A DNA stretch of 64,000 nucleotides. It comes from a bacterium (GTDB lineage Bacteria; Oederibacteriota; CAKKQC01). The position numbers were made by a program, and so were the translations under genes. Every line of letters starts with the position of its first letter. Position 1 is the first letter of the stretch. Positions 52,331 through 61,343 of this stretch are shown here, piece after piece. The DNA is taken from assembly GCA_919901855.1 (NCBI GenBank), contig CAKKQC010000006.1:217896-281895 (forward strand), given 5' to 3'. The notes below the pieces were generated by a model. That model was not told the DNA's origin. It made no database searches and saw nothing but the letters and a program-made list of their open reading frames with translations.

Positions 52331-54738
52331 ACTGGCCGGCCGTGCCGCTGCGTGCGGCGCGGCTCGCATGCGCGTTGGCGGTGTGCTGGGTCCTGTTCTG
52401 TCTCGTAAGCCTCCGGGAGTCCCCGGCTTCACTCGTGGTTTCGCTGGCGGCGTGGGCCGCCGCGCCATGGGGGGAGGCGCTCGGTCTTGCCCTGTTCCAG
52501 GCTCTTCTCCGGCATGGTGAGGTCCTCGGTCTCGCCTTGTTGGCGGCCTTGGCGTTCTCCGGGCTCGGGGAGCCGGTGGAGCGTTTCATTCATACGGGGG
52601 CGCCGCGAGGGGAGCGGCTCGCGTTGTGGATTCTCCTGGGCTTCGTGCTGCTGGGGACGGCCGGCATGGCGTTCGCCCTTTGCGGCCTGGCCTTCGGACC
52701 GCTCTTCATCCTCGTCGCGGCCGGCGCGTGCCTGTTGCCGGGGGCGGGCTCGCTCGCGGGAGCGGTCGTGCGGTCACGGATCTCCACGGCCGGGATCGGA
52801 CGGGCATGGATCGCCATCGGGTTCCTGCCGCTGGTGCCGGTCGGCTTGGGCATGCTCTCGCCGGATATCCACGTCGACACCTGGACCTACCATCTCGCGA
52901 TCCCGGACCAGGTGTTGCGCGTTCACAGGCTGACGGCCGAGGGGGCGTCCCAGGCTCACGGCTCTCCCCTGGCGGCTGAATTCGTCTACAGCCTCGCGGT
53001 GGCGTGCGGGTTGGATGTATTGCCGCATTGGCTTCAGGCCATCCCCTTGGCTGCGTCGGTCGTTCTTCTCTCCGGGTGGGCGCGCCGGGCGACCGGTTCC
53101 GGCGTTGCGGCGTGGCTGGCGGGAGGGGCGGTCCTGACGTTCGCGGGCCTCGACCGCCAGCTCGTCGTGGCGAAGAGCGACGTTGCGGCGGCGGCCTTCG
53201 CCGTCTCGGGGGCGATCTGCGTGGCGAACGCCCTCGATGGGCGGTCCCGCTGGCTCGTGGCGTCGGCGGCGTTGTTCGGATGCGGTTCCGCGGTCAAGAT
53301 CAACGCGCAGGTGCTTGCGTTCCTGGCGCTTGCCGGGCTCGTTCCCTTCGCCCGTTTTCGCCGGCACCTGCCCGGGTGGATCGCCGTCGCGGCCGCGCCC
53401 GCGGTGCCGTGGCTCGCGAGGAGCTGGATCATGTTCGGGAATCCGCTCTGGCCGGCGTTCCCGGCGTGTTGGCCGGGATCGCTCGGGGATCCCGAGGATG
53501 CAGGGTCAATCGCGGTCGCGCGGGGTTCGGCGGGCGCCGCGAGTTCGCTGGCGGCTGCGGGACCGGAGTTCTTCCGCTCGCTGCTGGCGGACCAGCCCGC
53601 GGTGCTCCTGGCGGTGCCCTTCCTCCTTGTGGCATCGCGCCCGTCCGGTCGCGGGGCCCGCTGGGTGACCGGCCATGCGATGGCAGCCTGCGCGGTCCTT
53701 CCGCTCCTCATGTATCCCGAGTGGCCGAGGCTGGCGTTACCCGCTTTCCTCGCTCTGGCGGGCGTGGCCGCGGTCGCGGCCGCCTCGGCCGCCCGCTTCC
53801 GGCCCCGCTGGATCCGGCGGACCGCTCTCGCGGCGGCGGTTCTTTCGCCGTGGCTGGCTTCGGGCGGAGTGGTTCCCGGGTGGGTGCCGCCCGTCCACAC
53901 GCTCGCGTACCTGGGGGGATTGGTGTCGCCGGAACGGTTGAGGGCGCGGCGGCTCACGACGCTCGACGAAGCCGGGAGGGCGCTCGAGCGGCTTGGAGGA
54001 GGCGGGACGGTCCTCCCCATCGGCGAAATACGGGTCTACCGTATGCCCGCACGGGTGCTCCTTGTTCGGACCTACGGACGGACATGGGCATGGGAACTTG
54101 CTAGGGGCAGCGCGACGGCTGGGAGGATCCGGGTCCGGTTCCGCCAGCTCGACTGCCGTCGCGTGCTTCACAACTTCGTGACCGAGGGGTTTCCCCACGC
54201 GGTGGCACGGCCGTACGGATGGGACTCCCGCATGATCGCGGTCTGGAGGGAGTTCGTGGAACGGGACCTCGAACTCGCGGTGCCTCCGGCGCGGGTGGAC
54301 AACGAAAACGGGGGATTCTGCATATGGCGGCTCAGGCGGCATTCGGCCGACCGCCGGCCGTCCTTCCTCCCGTACCTGCCCGGTCTCGAGTCCGTTTACT
54401 ACTCGGTGACGTCGCAGCGCGATCCCGACTGGGCGCTGGCGCTGGCCATCGAGGTCGATCGCCGGCTGCCGAATGTGGACTGGGTCAGGAACCAGGTGGC
54501 CAGGGCGTACTACATGCGCAGGGACTGGCGGGGGGTTCTGGAATACGTCCGCCCGGGCATCGCGCACGGCACCATGGATGGGCCGAACCTGTGGCACGCA
54601 GCGGTGGCGGCCCTGTATCTCGGCCGGCTGGACGAGGCCGAATCCTACGGGCTCCGGTTCGCCGACGTGAAGCCCGAGGCCCGTCCGCTGGTCGACGAAC
54701 TGCTCCGCGAGGTCCACGCCCTGCGGACCCGCCGATAG
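52327..54738 (+). CDS. Large polytopic membrane protein, glycosyltransferase-like
   Basis: 803 residues from a GTG start overlapping the nitrilase-family gene. About 13-15 hydrophobic helices fill residues 8-545, with a polar loop after the early helices (PDIHVDTWTYHLAIPDQVLRVH) that has the acidic DTxxYH-type pattern seen in GT-C/ArnT-like enzymes. The last 240 residues are soluble, ending in TPR-like helices (VRNQVARAYYMRRDWRGVLEY). A lipid-linked-sugar glycosyltransferase is a reasonable guess, not a firm call. Confidence 0.6.
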   Translation: MNWPAVPLRAARLACALAVCWVLFCLVSLRESPASLVVSLAAWAAAPWGEALGLALFQALLRHGEVLGLALLAALAFSGLGEPVERFIHTGAPRGERLALWILLGFVLLGTAGMAFALCGLAFGPLFILVAAGACLLPGAGSLAGAVVRSRISTAGIGRAWIAIGFLPLVPVGLGMLSPDIHVDTWTYHLAIPDQVLRVHRLTAEGASQAHGSPLAAEFVYSLAVACGLDVLPHWLQAIPLAASVVLLSGWARRATGSGVAAWLAGGAVLTFAGLDRQLVVAKSDVAAAAFAVSGAICVANALDGRSRWLVASAALFGCGSAVKINAQVLAFLALAGLVPFARFRRHLPGWIAVAAAPAVPWLARSWIMFGNPLWPAFPACWPGSLGDPEDAGSIAVARGSAGAASSLAAAGPEFFRSLLADQPAVLLAVPFLLVASRPSGRGARWVTGHAMAACAVLPLLMYPEWPRLALPAFLALAGVAAVAAASAARFRPRWIRRTALAAAVLSPWLASGGVVPGWVPPVHTLAYLGGLVSPERLRARRLTTLDEAGRALERLGGGGTVLPIGEIRVYRMPARVLLVRTYGRTWAWELARGSATAGRIRVRFRQLDCRRVLHNFVTEGFPHAVARPYGWDSRMIAVWREFVERDLELAVPPARVDNENGGFCIWRLRRHSADRRPSFLPYLPGLESVYYSVTSQRDPDWALALAIEVDRRLPNVDWVRNQVARAYYMRRDWRGVLEYVRPGIAHGTMDGPNLWHAAVAALYLGRLDEAESYGLRFADVKPEARPLVDELLREVHALRTRR

Positions 54739-54745
54739 GCGGGCG

Positions 54746-54751
54746 TATCAT
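54746..54751 (+). promoter_or_regulatory. Putative -10 (TATCAT)
   Basis: TATCAT directly abuts the ATG at 54752 and lies 6 nt before GTG 54758. The same layout (hexamer, ATG, GTG 6 nt later) occurs at the oxidoreductase gene at 28207. GTG may be the real start in both. Confidence 0.3.
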
Positions 54752-56119
54752 ATGACCGTGACCGGACTGGCGACCGCGCTCCTCGCCGCGATCTGCGTGA
54801 AGGCGGCGGGCGCGGCCGTGTCCGTGGACCTCGGGGAGACGGACGAACTGCTGGCGAACCCCGGGATCGGGTGGGAGACCTTCGGGCAGTTCGCGGACGA
54901 GGATCCGAACCTGGCCGGACTGCCCAGCGGCGTCGCGTACTTCCGGTTCTACTGGCGCGAGCTCGAGCCGGTGGAGGGCAGGATCGACTTCGCGAGGCTC
55001 GACGGGCTCCTGGCGCACGCCCGGAAGGCGGGGCAGACCTTCGCGTTCCGGGTCATGTGTGCGGGAACCGGCGGGAACTACCTCGAGGTGCCGCAGTGGC
55101 TCAAGGATGGCGGCTGCCGTGGGTTCGAGTACACGTACGGCGGCGACGACGAGGGGGCGCCGGGGGCGAAACACTGGGTGCCCGACATGACCGACGACCG
55201 GTTCCTGAAGGCGCACGTGCGCCTCATCCGGGAACTGGGGAAGCGGTACGACGGCAATCCCACGCTCGACCACGTCGACGTCGGGACCATCGGGCTCTGG
55301 GCCGAGTGGCACATGTCCGGGACCAAGGTCGCGATGCCCCCGGCGAAGGTCCAGCGCGGGATCGTGGAGGCTTGGGCGGCGGCGTTCCCGAAGACCCCGG
55401 TGATCGCCCAGATCGGGAGCGAGGAGAGCATGCGGCTCGCCCACACGCTCACCCTCGGGTGGCGGGCCGACTGCCTCGGCGACTTCGGGGGGTTCGACGC
55501 GCATTGGAACCACATGGAGAACGCGTACCCCCAGGAGATCGCGGCGACAGGTGCGGCGGATTTGTGGAAAGCCGCACCGGTCGCTTTCGAGACGTGCTGG
55601 GACATGCGCAAGTGGAAGGAGTCGGGCTGGGACATCCGGCGCATCTTCGACTTCGCGCTGGACCAGCACGCGTCGGTCATCAACAACAAGTCGGCGCCCA
55701 TCCCCGAGGGCACGCGCCCCGAGGTCGAGCGCGCGATCCGGAAGCTCGGCTACCGGCTGGTGCTTCGGCGGATCGGGCACGCGGAGGGCATGATCCGCGG
55801 ACGGATGACGTGGTTCGACCTCTCGTTCGAGAACGTCGGCGTGGCCCCGCCATACCGGAACTGGTACCCGGCGGTCCGGATCGACGACGGGGAGGGCCAC
55901 TCGGCCGTCTTCCGCGCCCGGGAATCGGTGCGTGGGTGGTTGCCCGGCGACCATGCGGTCACGATCGAGGCCCCCATCTCCCAGACGATCAAGGTAGGCG
56001 CCTACACGGTCTATGCAGGGATAGTCGACGGCACGACAGGCAAGCCCGTGCTCCGGCTGGCGAACAAGGGCCGGGAACCTGACGGCTGGTACCGAGTGAG
56101 CGCGATCCAGCGATACTGA
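54752..56119 (+). CDS. Secreted DUF4832/glycoside-hydrolase-like protein
   Basis: 455 residues. Signal peptide about 1-22 (ending AAGAA). An N-terminal GH42-like TIM barrel opens with LLANPGIGWETFGQF and continues with FRFYWRELEPVEGRIDF, with an acidic GLWAEWHM motif likely near the active site. The C-terminal DUF4832-type part carries GWDIRRIFDFALDQHASVINNKSAPIP and LGYRLVLRR. It is exported, probably to act on a polysaccharide. Its TGA directly abuts the convergent enolase-superfamily stop (TGATCA). Confidence 0.78.
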   Translation: MTVTGLATALLAAICVKAAGAAVSVDLGETDELLANPGIGWETFGQFADEDPNLAGLPSGVAYFRFYWRELEPVEGRIDFARLDGLLAHARKAGQTFAFRVMCAGTGGNYLEVPQWLKDGGCRGFEYTYGGDDEGAPGAKHWVPDMTDDRFLKAHVRLIRELGKRYDGNPTLDHVDVGTIGLWAEWHMSGTKVAMPPAKVQRGIVEAWAAAFPKTPVIAQIGSEESMRLAHTLTLGWRADCLGDFGGFDAHWNHMENAYPQEIAATGAADLWKAAPVAFETCWDMRKWKESGWDIRRIFDFALDQHASVINNKSAPIPEGTRPEVERAIRKLGYRLVLRRIGHAEGMIRGRMTWFDLSFENVGVAPPYRNWYPAVRIDDGEGHSAVFRARESVRGWLPGDHAVTIEAPISQTIKVGAYTVYAGIVDGTTGKPVLRLANKGREPDGWYRVSAIQRY

Positions 56120-57292
56120 TCAGACCGCGGGAGGACGGTAGAGGATCTTGCCCCCGACCTTGATCTCGACCTGCACGAGGTAGCGCCGCACGGTGTCCGG
56201 GTTCACGGTCACGCCCAGCCCGGAGGCGTTGGGAAGCGTGAGCAGGCCGTCCTCGGGGACCAGCTTCTCCCTCGTCAGGGCTTCCGCCAGCGGGGAGGCT
56301 TCCACCGGGTACTCGCAGAGGTCGTCGCGCTCGTTGCCCGCGAACGGGGCGAGGGAGGCGGCCAGCGCGAGGTGGGTAGTGAACGTGTGGTTGATGTAGC
56401 TCACGTGGGCCTGCCGCGCGTAGTCGACCACCTGCTTCGCGGTCGTGATCCCGCCGATGCGCCCCGTGTCGATCTGGATGTAGCCCAGCGCCGCGTGGTC
56501 GATCATGTTCCGGGCCATCGCCAAGTCGTGGCACCCCTCGCCCCCCGCCAGCTTCACCGGCGCCGCCTCGCTGGCCAGGCCGGCATAGGCCTTGAACGCG
56601 CCCCCGACGAAGGGCTCCTCGAAGAAGACCGTCCTCGTGTCCTTGAGAATGCCCAGCCGCCGGCTGGCCTGCTCGACGTCGTCGCCGAACACGGTGCCGG
56701 CGTCGATGAGCAGGATGCCGTCCTTGTCGAGTCCCTCGCGGGCGGCCAGGACCTGGTTGCGGTCGTTGGAGACCGTGGTCTTGCCGAAAGTGCCCCAGCC
56801 GAACTTGGCGGCCCGGAAACCCATGGTCCGGATGGCCCGGGCCTTCTCGGCCGTGGCCTGGGGAGAGTCCCCGAACAGCACGGACGCATACGGGCGCTTG
56901 GGTTCCGCCCGGCGCCAGCCCAGGAGGGACCAGACCGGCTCCTCCTTGGCGCGGCCGAGCATATCCCAGAGCGCGATGTCGATGCCGGACAGGACGTGGT
57001 CGGCCTGGAGCATGTCCGCCGACCGTTCGCGGACGAGGGCGTTGATGGCGGCGATGTCGTCGGGTCCGTCCAGTTCCTCGCCGAGCACGGACGCGCGGAC
57101 GGGGTGGCAGGCGCTGTGCGACATCGGGGCGACGAGCCCCGCGATCGAGACCAGGGGGGAGGCCTCGCACTCGCCCCAGCCCTCGTGCCGTCCCGCGCGC
57201 ACGCGGACGAGGCAGCAGTCCTGGCTCCCGTCCCCGACGTTCCGGATCTCGGGCATCGCGAGGTAGAAGAAGTCGACCGCGTCGATCTTCAG
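56120..57292 (-). CDS. Enolase-superfamily (muconate cycloisomerase/mandelate racemase-like) protein, apparent CTG start
   Basis: 390 residues if it begins at the CTG (57292-57290) in a CTGA overlap with the purQ stop. The reading [19 protein letters not shown] is the expected N-terminal strand of this superfamily, and only an internal ATG (at MPEIR) would be a normal start. The barrel shows [23 protein letters not shown] and LAGGEGC for metal ligands, KFGWGTFGK for a catalytic Lys, and [12 protein letters not shown] near the end. A dehydratase or epimerase on an acid sugar is likely; substrate unknown. Confidence 0.8.
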   Translation of the reverse strand: MKIDAVDFFYLAMPEIRNVGDGSQDCCLVRVRAGRHEGWGECEASPLVSIAGLVAPMSHSACHPVRASVLGEELDGPDDIAAINALVRERSADMLQADHVLSGIDIALWDMLGRAKEEPVWSLLGWRRAEPKRPYASVLFGDSPQATAEKARAIRTMGFRAAKFGWGTFGKTTVSNDRNQVLAAREGLDKDGILLIDAGTVFGDDVEQASRRLGILKDTRTVFFEEPFVGGAFKAYAGLASEAAPVKLAGGEGCHDLAMARNMIDHAALGYIQIDTGRIGGITTAKQVVDYARQAHVSYINHTFTTHLALAASLAPFAGNERDDLCEYPVEASPLAEALTREKLVPEDGLLTLPNASGLGVTVNPDTVRRYLVQVEIKVGGKILYRPPAV

Positions 57293-58011
57293 CGGGTAAG
57301 GGAGGCGACGACGGATTCGAACATGACGCGGCCGTCGGCCGAGGTCAGGAACTCCTCGCTCGCGCGCTCGGGGTGCGGCATGAGCCCGACGACGTTGCGG
57401 GCCTCGTTGCAGATGCCCGCGATCGAGTTCATGGACCCGTTCGGGTTGGATTCCGGGGTGGCCTCGCCCCGCGCGTCGCAGTAGCGGAAGACCACCTGGC
57501 CCCGGCGCTCGAGTCCCGCGACCGTCGACGCGTGCGCCGTGTACCGGCCCTCGCCGTGGGCGATGGGCATCCGGATGAGTTGCCCGGGGTGGCACAGGGA
57601 CGTGAACGGCGTATCCGTGCGCTCGACCCGGACGTGGAGAAACTCGCAGATGAACTTGAGCGAGAGGTTCCGCATGAGGACGCCGGGGAGAAGCCCGACT
57701 TCGCACAGGATCTGGAAGCCGTTGCAGATGCCGATGACGGGCTTGCCGGCCTTCGCGTGGGCCTGGACGGCCTTCATGACCGGCGAGAACCGGGCGATGG
57801 CGCCCGTCCGCAGGTAGTCGCCGTGGGCGAAACCCCCGGGGACGATGACGACGTCGGCGCCGTGGAGCGTGCGCTCGGAGTGCCAGAGCGACCGGACGGG
57901 CTGGCCGAGGACGGTGCCGATCACGTGCTCGGCGTCGTGGTCGCAGTTCGACCCCGGAAACACGGTGACCGCGAACTTCACCGGCCGGCCCGTCACCTCG
58001 ACGCTAGTCAT
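57289..58011 (-). CDS. purQ: Phosphoribosylformylglycinamidine synthase subunit I
   Basis: 240 residues from the ATG at 58011. Class I glutamine amidotransferase: [21 protein letters not shown], the catalytic Cys96 in [13 protein letters not shown], and the His/Glu of GLMPHPERA. It supplies ammonia to PurL in purine synthesis. PurL and PurS are not in the window. It overlaps scpB by 8 nt and the enolase-superfamily gene by 4 nt. Confidence 0.95.
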   Translation of the reverse strand: MTSVEVTGRPVKFAVTVFPGSNCDHDAEHVIGTVLGQPVRSLWHSERTLHGADVVIVPGGFAHGDYLRTGAIARFSPVMKAVQAHAKAGKPVIGICNGFQILCEVGLLPGVLMRNLSLKFICEFLHVRVERTDTPFTSLCHPGQLIRMPIAHGEGRYTAHASTVAGLERRGQVVFRYCDARGEATPESNPNGSMNSIAGICNEARNVVGLMPHPERASEEFLTSADGRVMFESVVASLTR

Positions 58012-59086
58012 CCTTCTCGTCCTCCTCGTCTTCCTCTTCATCGTCTTCGTCGTCGTCCTCATCCTCATCTTCGTCTTCATCGTCCTCGGCCTCTGCCGCG
58101 GGCGATTCCGCCTCCGTCGGGGTTTCGGCGACCCCGCCATCATACCCGGCTTCAGGGGCGATCGCAGACGCTCCGTCCACCGATTCCGCGTCAGCGGCGT
58201 CCGTGGCCGCGGGCTCGGCGACCGCATCCGCCACGGGGGTTTCCGTCTCGGCGACGGCTTCCGTGCCGGCATAGTCCGCGGTCTCGGGCGCCCCAGCTCC
58301 TGCTGGGGCCGAGACGGCGGGCTCCGTGGACACCGGGCTGCCGTTCGCACCTGGAACCGCCGCGGCTGCGGCCCCCGTCACCGCGGCTCCGCCCGGCAAG
58401 CGGGAGGCGAACGGCCCCTGCGGCTCCACGATCCCCTCCGCATTGGGCGTTTCCTGCGCCTCGAGGATGGCCTTCATCTCCTCGATCTGCGGGAGCTCGG
58501 TCAGGTCGTTGAGCCCCATGTACTGGAGGAACTCGTTCGTCGAGCCGTACAGGAGGGCCCGGCCCATGCCCTCCTTGCGGCCGGTCACGCGGATGAGCTT
58601 GCGCTCGAGGAGCGTGTGCAGCACGCCGTCGGCGTTCACGCCGCGGATGACCTCGATCTCCTGCTTGGTCACCGGCTGGCGGTAGGCGACGATCGCGATC
58701 GTCTCCAGCGCGGACTTCGACAGCCTGAGGGTCAGCCGGCCGCGGAAGAGCTTCTTGACCCACGGCTCGAAGGCCGGGTGCGAGTACAGGAGGTAGCCGC
58801 CGCCGACCTCCTTGAGGACGAAACTGCGCCCCCACTCCTCGTACTCCGTCGCCAGCTCGGCGAGGGCGGCCTTGACCTCCTCCTCGGGGGAGTTGTTGAG
58901 GATCCCGCCGAGGATGGATGCCGGGACCGGCTTGTCGGAGGCGAAAAGGACGGCCTCGAGCAGGCGCTTCATCTCCTGCCGGGAGTAGGTGAGGACGAGC
59001 GGCTTGGGCTTCCTGGCGGCCTTGGGCTTCCGCGCGACGACCTTCTTCTTGCCCTTCTTCGCCCGGGCTTTCGCTTTCGGGCTCAC
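58004..59086 (-). CDS. scpB: Segregation and condensation protein B with long acidic tail
   Basis: 360 residues from a GTG overlapping scpA. A basic leader (about 1-30: [14 protein letters not shown]) precedes the twin winged-helix ScpB core (about 35-215: [44 protein letters not shown]). Then comes an Ala/Pro/Glu/Thr-rich region (about 220-330) and a run of about 27 nearly all Asp/Glu residues. Typical ScpB is 180-240 residues. With ScpA and SMC it forms the condensin that organises the chromosome. Confidence 0.92.
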   Translation of the reverse strand: MSPKAKARAKKGKKKVVARKPKAARKPKPLVLTYSRQEMKRLLEAVLFASDKPVPASILGGILNNSPEEEVKAALAELATEYEEWGRSFVLKEVGGGYLLYSHPAFEPWVKKLFRGRLTLRLSKSALETIAIVAYRQPVTKQEIEVIRGVNADGVLHTLLERKLIRVTGRKEGMGRALLYGSTNEFLQYMGLNDLTELPQIEEMKAILEAQETPNAEGIVEPQGPFASRLPGGAAVTGAAAAAVPGANGSPVSTEPAVSAPAGAGAPETADYAGTEAVAETETPVADAVAEPAATDAADAESVDGASAIAPEAGYDGGVAETPTEAESPAAEAEDDEDEDEDEDDDEDDEEEDEEDEKDD

Positions 59087-59826
59087 GACGATCCGGTCTC
59101 CGCGGTGGTCACCTCGATCTCGCCGAAGGCCTCGCGTTGCGCGATCTTGAGCGTCTTCTGCTTGGCCAGCTCGAGCGCCGCCAGGAAGAAGACGACGGCC
59201 TCCAGCAGGTTCCGCGACTCCTTGAGGAGGCGGCTCAGGTTCATGCGGGTGCGGATCCGGACCATGGTCAGGAGCTCGAGGATCTTGTCCTCGAGCCGGA
59301 TCTCCTCCCGCGCGATGTCGCGCGCGACGGGGAACGTGAATTCCTGCATGCTCCGCATGGCCTTGAGGATCTCGAAGGCCGAGACTTCGACGAAGGGCTC
59401 CTCCTCGGCCATGATGTCGAGCCGTTCCTCGAGCTCGACCGTCAGCGGCCGGGCGAAGGTGGCCCGCGAGCGGTCCTCGCGCAGCGAGAGCTCGTGGACG
59501 ACCTCGCGGAGCTTCTGGAGGTCCGCCAACTGCTGGAGCAGGGGCCCCACGGCCTCCTCCTGCGTCGGATCGACGGCTTCCTCCTCCGGCGGCAGGAGCC
59601 ACTTCGATTTCAGGTACATGAGCGTCGCCGCGATTACGAGGTAGCCGCCCGCGACCGAGAGGCTGACCTCCTGGGCCCCTTCCACCGCGTTGACGTATTC
59701 GTCTGCGATCGAGGCCAGCGAGACCTCGGCGATGGGCAGCTCGTGCTTGCGGATCAGGTAATAGAGGAGATCGAGCGGCCCGTCGAAAGTGGGCAGGTGG
59801 ACGAGGAGGGTCTCGCCGTCGTTCAC
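59083..59826 (-). CDS. scpA: Segregation and condensation protein A
   Basis: 247 residues from a GTG that directly follows the trpS stop (TAGGTG). Kleisin family: FDGPLDLLYYLIRKHELPIAEVSLASIADEY at the N-terminal helix bundle (SMC-neck binding), MYLKSKWLLP in the middle and a C-terminal winged helix (EAVVFFLAALELAKQKTLKIAQ). It bridges the SMC dimer with ScpB. No smc gene is in the window. Confidence 0.94.
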   Translation of the reverse strand: MNDGETLLVHLPTFDGPLDLLYYLIRKHELPIAEVSLASIADEYVNAVEGAQEVSLSVAGGYLVIAATLMYLKSKWLLPPEEEAVDPTQEEAVGPLLQQLADLQKLREVVHELSLREDRSRATFARPLTVELEERLDIMAEEEPFVEVSAFEILKAMRSMQEFTFPVARDIAREEIRLEDKILELLTMVRIRTRMNLSRLLKESRNLLEAVVFFLAALELAKQKTLKIAQREAFGEIEVTTAETGSS

Positions 59827-60816
59827 CTAGACGAGCTTCATGGCCCGGCGCACTTCCTTCATGGTCGCGCCGGCCACTTCCCGGGCTTTCCGGGCCCCCT
59901 CGGCGAGGATCGTCTCGATCCGGCCGGGGTCCTGGAGGTATCTCGCGCGGGCCTCGTGTACGGGCTTCAACCGCTCCCACATCGGCCCGAGGAGGCTCTT
60001 CTTGCAGTCCACGCACCCCCGGGAGCCGTCCCGGCAGGTCCGGTCCACCTCGGTCACGCCCGCCGGGTTGAAGGCCCCGTGGAAGGCGTACACGACGCAG
60101 TCTTCCGGGTGGCCCTTGTCGCCGAGGTGGATCTTGGCAGGGTCGGTGAACATGCGCTTCACCGAGTCCCGGATCTGGTTCTCGTCGTGGCCCAGCTCGA
60201 TCGTGTTCCCGTAGGACTTGCTCATCTTCCGGCGGTCCGGCCCCGGCAGGCGCGGCGTGGGCGTCAGCAGGGGCTTGGGCTCGGGGAAGACCTCGCCGTA
60301 GAGGTGGTTGAACCGGCGCACGATCTCGCGCGTGACCTCGAGGTGCGCGACCTGGTCCTCGCCGACCGGGACCAGCACGGCCTTGTAGGCGAGGATGTCC
60401 GCCGCCTGGAGGACCGGGTAGCCGAGGAAGCCGTACGAGGACAGGTCGCGGTCCTTGAGCTGTTCCTTCGTCTCCTTGTAGGTCGGGACCCGCTCGAGCC
60501 ACGGCACGGGAACCATCATCGAGAGCAGGAGGTGGAGCTCGGCGTGCTCGACGAGGTCGGACTGCCGGAAGAACGTCGACCGGGCGGGGTCGACCCCGGA
60601 GGCCAGCAGGCAGGCCGTGTTCTCGAGGGCGAACTCCCGGATGCGGGAGGGGTCCTCGAAGTGGGTGGTGAGGGCGTGCCAGTCGGCGATCATGAAGAAG
60701 CACTCGTACTTGTCCTGCATGGCGGCCCAGTTCGACAGCGCCCCGACGAGGTGGCCGACGTGGAGGGGCCCCGTGGGGCGGATGCCCGAGAGAACGCGGG
60801 GTCTGGTGTCAGCCAT
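59827..60816 (-). CDS. trpS: Tryptophanyl-tRNA synthetase
   Basis: 329 residues from the ATG at 60816; the longer upstream frame runs through the palindrome and is not coding. Class Ic: HIGH motif PLHVGHLVGAL, KMSKS motif in DRRKMSKSYGN, and GEDQVAHLEVTREI. Typical length. TAACGT on the minus strand ends 8 nt before the ATG. First gene of the trpS-scpA-scpB-purQ group. Confidence 0.95.
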   Translation of the reverse strand: MADTRPRVLSGIRPTGPLHVGHLVGALSNWAAMQDKYECFFMIADWHALTTHFEDPSRIREFALENTACLLASGVDPARSTFFRQSDLVEHAELHLLLSMMVPVPWLERVPTYKETKEQLKDRDLSSYGFLGYPVLQAADILAYKAVLVPVGEDQVAHLEVTREIVRRFNHLYGEVFPEPKPLLTPTPRLPGPDRRKMSKSYGNTIELGHDENQIRDSVKRMFTDPAKIHLGDKGHPEDCVVYAFHGAFNPAGVTEVDRTCRDGSRGCVDCKKSLLGPMWERLKPVHEARARYLQDPGRIETILAEGARKAREVAGATMKEVRRAMKLV

Positions 60817-60824
60817 GTCACCCC

Positions 60825-60830
60825 ACGTTA
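60825..60830 (-). promoter_or_regulatory. Putative -10 (TAACGT) of trpS
   Basis: TAACGT lies 8 nt before the trpS ATG on the minus strand; no clear -35. It fits the leaderless spacing seen elsewhere in the window. Confidence 0.35.
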
Positions 60831-60868
60831 GCAGGACGGGGAAGCATCGTTCCAGTCGAGGAGCTTTG

Positions 60869-60927
60869 GGGGGCGTTCTTCGGATTCTAGGATTCCCAGG
60901 GAATCCTAGAATCCGAAGAACGTCCCC
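60869..60927. repeat. Long palindrome, 29-bp stem with one G-T pair
   Basis: Left arm 60869-60897 (contains GCGTTCTTCGGATTC), a single central A, right arm 60899-60927. Every position pairs except one G-T. Related in sequence to 50366-50423. It lies between the 3' end of rnpB (60943) and the trpS start (60816), so it could end the rnpB transcript. Confidence 0.85.
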
Positions 60928-60942
60928 AAGAGAAGAAGCCAC

Positions 60943-61308
60943 GAGGAGCCGGCCTGTAAGCCGGGTTCTGTCGTAGCGCCGTTTCCGACGCCGTTGCGAC
61001 CATTTCTCTGGGACCGGTGTCGCCACCGGCCTCTAGCAGCAACCTGGGAACGGCGATGGGCCATCGACGATGTTCCCGTTGAGCCTTGCTCCGGATGGGG
61101 TTTGGCCTGCCCCCGCCGTCACCGGCGGGGCGGTGAGCTCTTACCTCACCTTTTCACCCTTACCGCGGATATTGCGACCCGCGGCGGTATATTTTCTGTG
61201 CCACTTTCCCTGACCTCGCGGCCGGTTGCCGTTAGCAACCATCCTTGCCCTGGGAGCCCGGACTTTCCTCACGGGGTTGCCCCCGCGCGATCGCACGGCC
61301 GACTCCTC
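60943..61308 (-). ncRNA. rnpB: RNase P RNA (bacterial type A-like)
   Basis: Minus-strand RNA of about 366 nt. It opens with GAGGAGTCGGCC, which pairs with GGCCGGCTCCTC at the other end (P1). The universal blocks GAGGAAAGTCCGGGCTCC, AGGGTGAAAAGGTGAGGTAA and CAGAACCCGGCTTACAGG are all present in order. It is the catalytic RNA that trims tRNA 5' ends. A TACAAT element 7 nt upstream places the transcript start at about 61308. Divergent from tmk. Confidence 0.95.
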
Positions 61309-61315
61309 GAGAATC

Positions 61316-61325
61316 ATTGTACAAT
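61316..61325. promoter_or_regulatory. Palindromic ATTGTACAAT serving as -10 in both directions
   Basis: Read on the minus strand, TACAAT (61321-61316) is 7 nt before the rnpB start; on the plus strand TACAAT (61320-61325) is 18 nt before the tmk ATG. One symmetric sequence could drive both genes. -35 matches are weak on both sides. Confidence 0.55.
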
Positions 61326-61343
61326 CGGACTCGTCGTTGCGCC

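Noticed and set aside
52327-54738. Fusion of the nitrilase-family and large membrane proteins through the long open frame from 51778
   Set aside because: The upstream part is another frame of the nitrilase-family gene; the GTGA overlap gives a natural start at 52327.
60817-61026. A longer trpS starting upstream at 61026
   Set aside because: The extra 70 residues would be translated through the palindrome and the end of rnpB; family homology starts at the ATG at 60816.
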